In this document: positions 62,022-64,000 of the stretch, one piece after another
Position numbering within the stretch: position 1 is the stretch's first letter
Layout of the letters: the number at the start of each line of letters is the position of its first letter
Source of the DNA: a virus
IMG/VR virus record: IMGVR_UViG_3300043409_000956
Location: 29,093-93,092 of that record
Length of the DNA: 64,000 nucleotides
Reading direction: 5' to 3' (one strand)
Notes under the pieces: generated by a model
Told to the model about the DNA's origin: nothing
Seen by the model: only the letters and a program-made list of their open reading frames with translations
The model's database searches: none
Program-made: the position numbers and the translations under genes

Positions 62022-64000
62022 AAATGCCACAGCCTTGTTGATATCTTCTCGTGTGAACCGTTTCAATTCACCGCGCTGTACCAACTGTTGAATATCTGCT
62101 AGATCAAGGTCTGCGTATTGGGTTTCAAAGCCGCCTGTGACATCTTCACCCACCAGGGCTTCTTCACTGTCAAATCGACCGCGGCAGTCATATGCTGACC
62201 CATCTGAGGCAACCGTGTACACATGATCCACTCGATATTCATCATCTTCGGCCGTATCGTCTTCCCACCCCACATGAGCACGGATCTGCCACGCAGGGTG
62301 CAACATCTTCAGTGCAATGGCCATCACATGACAATGCCCGGCCATGTAGTCTTGGTCTTCGTTTACATTTTTTTTGACTTGTCTCAATGTGTATGTGACC
62401 TGGCCGGTGCGGTGATGTTGCCGAACCTGGTAACCCATGGCGCTGGCATAACGATTGACCATTCTATCATACAGTTTGGCACGACTTTCAGGATTTATAT
62501 TGGTACCGTATGGCGCCATGTCCACTTGGGGATCTTTACTGGCTGAGAATTCAATTGATTCAGGATTGTGTGCGTGAACAAATTGTCGAATAGCCGACAG
62601 CACTGTGGCAAACACTTCTTGTGCATTGCCTGCACCTGTGACTTCTTGGCTGTTGCCTCTCCAGAAGCTGACTGACCAGTCTGTGGGTGAGTCATTTGTC
62701 CAGGCCTCGGGCTCAAACATCACACTTAGTGCGGTGCCGTCTGACAATCGGGCAATGGCGTCAACTGCTTCACTTTCTTCACTTTGTTCCCAGTCAATAC
62801 CTCTGGGTTGATCAAAGGCTTCTGTTATGCCTGTGCTCCGGCGTACCCCAAATTCAAAATTTTCATCGCCGGGGTTGTATCCTTTAATGAACTTGTAATA
62901 ATATTCTTCTGCCTGTGCAGGTGTGTTGGCTTCGAAACGATCAATGACACGAGCAGGATTATTGACATCATATATTTCATAATTCTTGTTCAGGCGTTCA
63001 CGAGCTTGACTCATGCGGTCCAATCTGCGACTGATTTGACGGTCTGATCGACTTAGATAATTTTGCAGTAACCGGTCACTGATTTCGTTCAGCTCTTCGC
63101 CCATGGTCTTTTGAACCGGCCGCCAGTGGAACACAGTCATGCCCATGTTGGGATATTCTTCGTGCGCCCACTTTGCGCCTAATATGTCCTGTATCACCGG
63201 AACAAAATACTTGCGATACAAGCCGGCACGATTATCTTCCTTGGCTGTAAATGATATGCCGGGAGGACGAGATTTTTTAATATATTCTGGTAATCGTTGT
63301 TTGACCACATTGAGAACTGTGCTCAATATTTTGACAGTACTCTTGCTGGCACTTGTGGGCCGACTAGGTGTGTCATAGTTGCCATTCACAGTGAATGTAA
63401 TGTGTAAGGTGTCGTTAAACTCACTGCGGTCAAAGAACACATCTACCCACTGATTGTCCACTGTGGCATGAAACAGGCTATTTTTTCTTTTGCGATTGGC
63501 TTTGTAGTCAGCAGGTGCGTTGCCTAGTTCGTTGATCTGATCTTCTGCCACAGCAGGTTCTTGCTTGGGTTGTTTGACTGGTTTCTGTATTTGTGTCAGC
63601 GTATAGGTTGCGCCACCAGGATAATCTTGTCTTGTCAAATTGTAACCGGTGCCGCTGATATAGCGTTGAATCATTCTATCATACAGTCGAGCTCTACTGC
63701 CTGTGGGGTCGTCTTCTTTTTCTGCGCTAAAATTCAACATTGCTGGTTTACGCTTGGCAATAAATTGCCGCATGGCCGTCAGCACAGTGGCAAACACTCG
63801 CTGGGCATCGCCTTCTCCGGTGATCTCCATGTTTTCATCACGCTCAAATTCCACCATCCACTGGTTGTCGCCTTGAGACATGAACAGCACAATTAACTCA
63901 CTGCCGTCATCTAAATCGGCTGTGGCATGCCAGTCACCATTTGTTTTGGTCCATTGTATAGCGTAAGGTTGATCAAAGGCTTCGGACAGCTCTGTTTCTC
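62001..64000 (-). CDS. Large modular protein with three repeated domains and papain-like C-terminus (5' end beyond window)
   Basis: The frame is open to the window edge, giving at least 665 aa without the N-terminus. It contains three copies of a domain of about 130 residues: one after EAFDQP at 63966-63983, a divergent one around 63110-63480, and one after EAFDQP at 62805-62822. Each has ..VFATVL.A.RQF.., FSA.K...RA.LYDRM and ..YTL.Q..K. The EAFDQP joints are preceded by LSE and ITE (like cleavage sites). The C-terminal part (AGHCHVMAIALKM, VDHVYTVASDGSAYDCRGRF) has a Cys...His...Asp order resembling papain-like peptidases. An ATG codes only for an internal Met; the true start is outside. 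Probably packaged, role unknown. Confidence 0.6.
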   Translation of the reverse strand, partial: ETELSEAFDQPYAIQWTKTNGDWHATADLDDGSELIVLFMSQGDNQWMVEFERDENMEITGEGDAQRVFATVLTAMRQFIAKRKPAMLNFSAEKEDDPTGSRARLYDRMIQRYISGTGYNLTRQDYPGGATYTLTQIQKPVKQPKQEPAVAEDQINELGNAPADYKANRKRKNSLFHATVDNQWVDVFFDRSEFNDTLHITFTVNGNYDTPSRPTSASKSTVKILSTVLNVVKQRLPEYIKKSRPPGISFTAKEDNRAGLYRKYFVPVIQDILGAKWAHEEYPNMGMTVFHWRPVQKTMGEELNEISDRLLQNYLSRSDRQISRRLDRMSQARERLNKNYEIYDVNNPARVIDRFEANTPAQAEEYYYKFIKGYNPGDENFEFGVRRSTGITEAFDQPRGIDWEQSEESEAVDAIARLSDGTALSVMFEPEAWTNDSPTDWSVSFWRGNSQEVTGAGNAQEVFATVLSAIRQFVHAHNPESIEFSASKDPQVDMAPYGTNINPESRAKLYDRMVNRYASAMGYQVRQHHRTGQVTYTLRQVKKNVNEDQDYMAGHCHVMAIALKMLHPAWQIRAHVGWEDDTAEDDEYRVDHVYTVASDGSAYDCRGRFDSEEALVGEDVTGGFETQYADLDLADIQQLVQRGELKRFTREDINKAVAFAKRIQQ

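Noticed and set aside
1-64000. CRISPR arrays, insertion sequences, integrase or attachment sites
   Set aside because: No regularly spaced repeats, transposase or integrase motifs were seen; the 46-bp repeats are only two and span coding junctions.

Overview
The window reads as part of the genome of a large tailed phage of the T4-like (cyanophage/pelagiphage-like) myovirus group from an aquatic Gram-negative host. The evidence is a T4 gp43-type family B DNA polymerase, a probable gp45-type sliding clamp beside it, a DsbA-like protein, a T4 RNase H-type 5'-3' exonuclease, ThyA with DHFR, very tight packing with ATGA/TAATG junctions, and repeated TAAATA late-promoter-like boxes. There are also the small conserved proteins and metabolic genes (FolE, QueD, QueE, Dps, desaturase, MazG-like) that I know from marine T4-like phages. 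No photosynthesis genes, tRNAs, CRISPR arrays or insertion sequences were seen. About 55 genes are named by family; the rest are described but not assigned.

Layout. 1-5.4 kb: end of a membrane protein, a small secreted protein, DnaJ and ClpA chaperones, a GT-A glycosyltransferase. 5.4-10.5 kb: small beta-rich proteins, a nucleotidyltransferase, and a modular 844-aa protein with repeated VAEG joints. 10.5-14.8 kb: Dps, desaturase, two AT-rich accessory genes including a PP-loop ATPase, DsbA. 14.8-25.8 kb: DNA polymerase, clamp, methyltransferase, sulfotransferase-like protein, a DpdA/TGT-like transglycosylase with a T-fold protein next to it, glycosyltransferase. 25.8-31.7 kb: a rubrerythrin split from its rubredoxin, then a nucleotide-sugar cluster (GalE, cupin, HldE-C, HldE-N, HldD, mini-DegT) that makes ADP-heptose. 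31.7-37.3 kb: FolE, hydrolase, phosphoribosyltransferase, PP-loop protein, QueD, MazG-like, QueE. 37.3-46.5 kb: small T4-like phage genes, SGNH protein, exonuclease, a nitronate-monooxygenase-like gene inserted beside a duplicated gene tail, and a TylF-type methyltransferase. 46.5-55.4 kb: an early-type region with ParB-like, GIY-YIG and HNH proteins, MoxR ATPase plus VWA protein, and a BI-1 membrane protein. 55.4-59.5 kb: DHFR, ThyA, epimerase, DegT aminotransferase. 59.5-64 kb (minus strand): an operon of three modular proteins.

How the parts may work together. FolE, QueD, QueE and the DpdA-like enzyme together suggest that the phage replaces guanine by a 7-deazaguanine in its DNA; QueC is not seen here. 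The HldE/HldD/GalE/DegT/glycosyltransferase set points to sugar decoration of virion, host surface or DNA.

The most unusual feature is the set of modular proteins at 6.9-10.5 kb and 59.5-64 kb. Their N-termini look like capsid-targeting signals (MKIKDIIVES, MKPTDFIVEH) and they carry repeated (L/I/V/M)-x-E|(G/A/S) sites that resemble T4-type prohead protease sites. Two 46-bp direct repeats span the stop/start junctions of the minus-strand cassettes. I read this as a recombination-driven system of packaged, protease-processed cargo proteins. A second unusual feature is a family of sigma70-like promoters with a conserved motif inside the 17-bp spacer, several of which place the start codon at the expected transcription start (leaderless).

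No gene-free stretch exceeds 300 bases; the longest gaps (12268-12389, 46529-46652, 48896-49021) hold promoters, hairpins or terminators and are described below.
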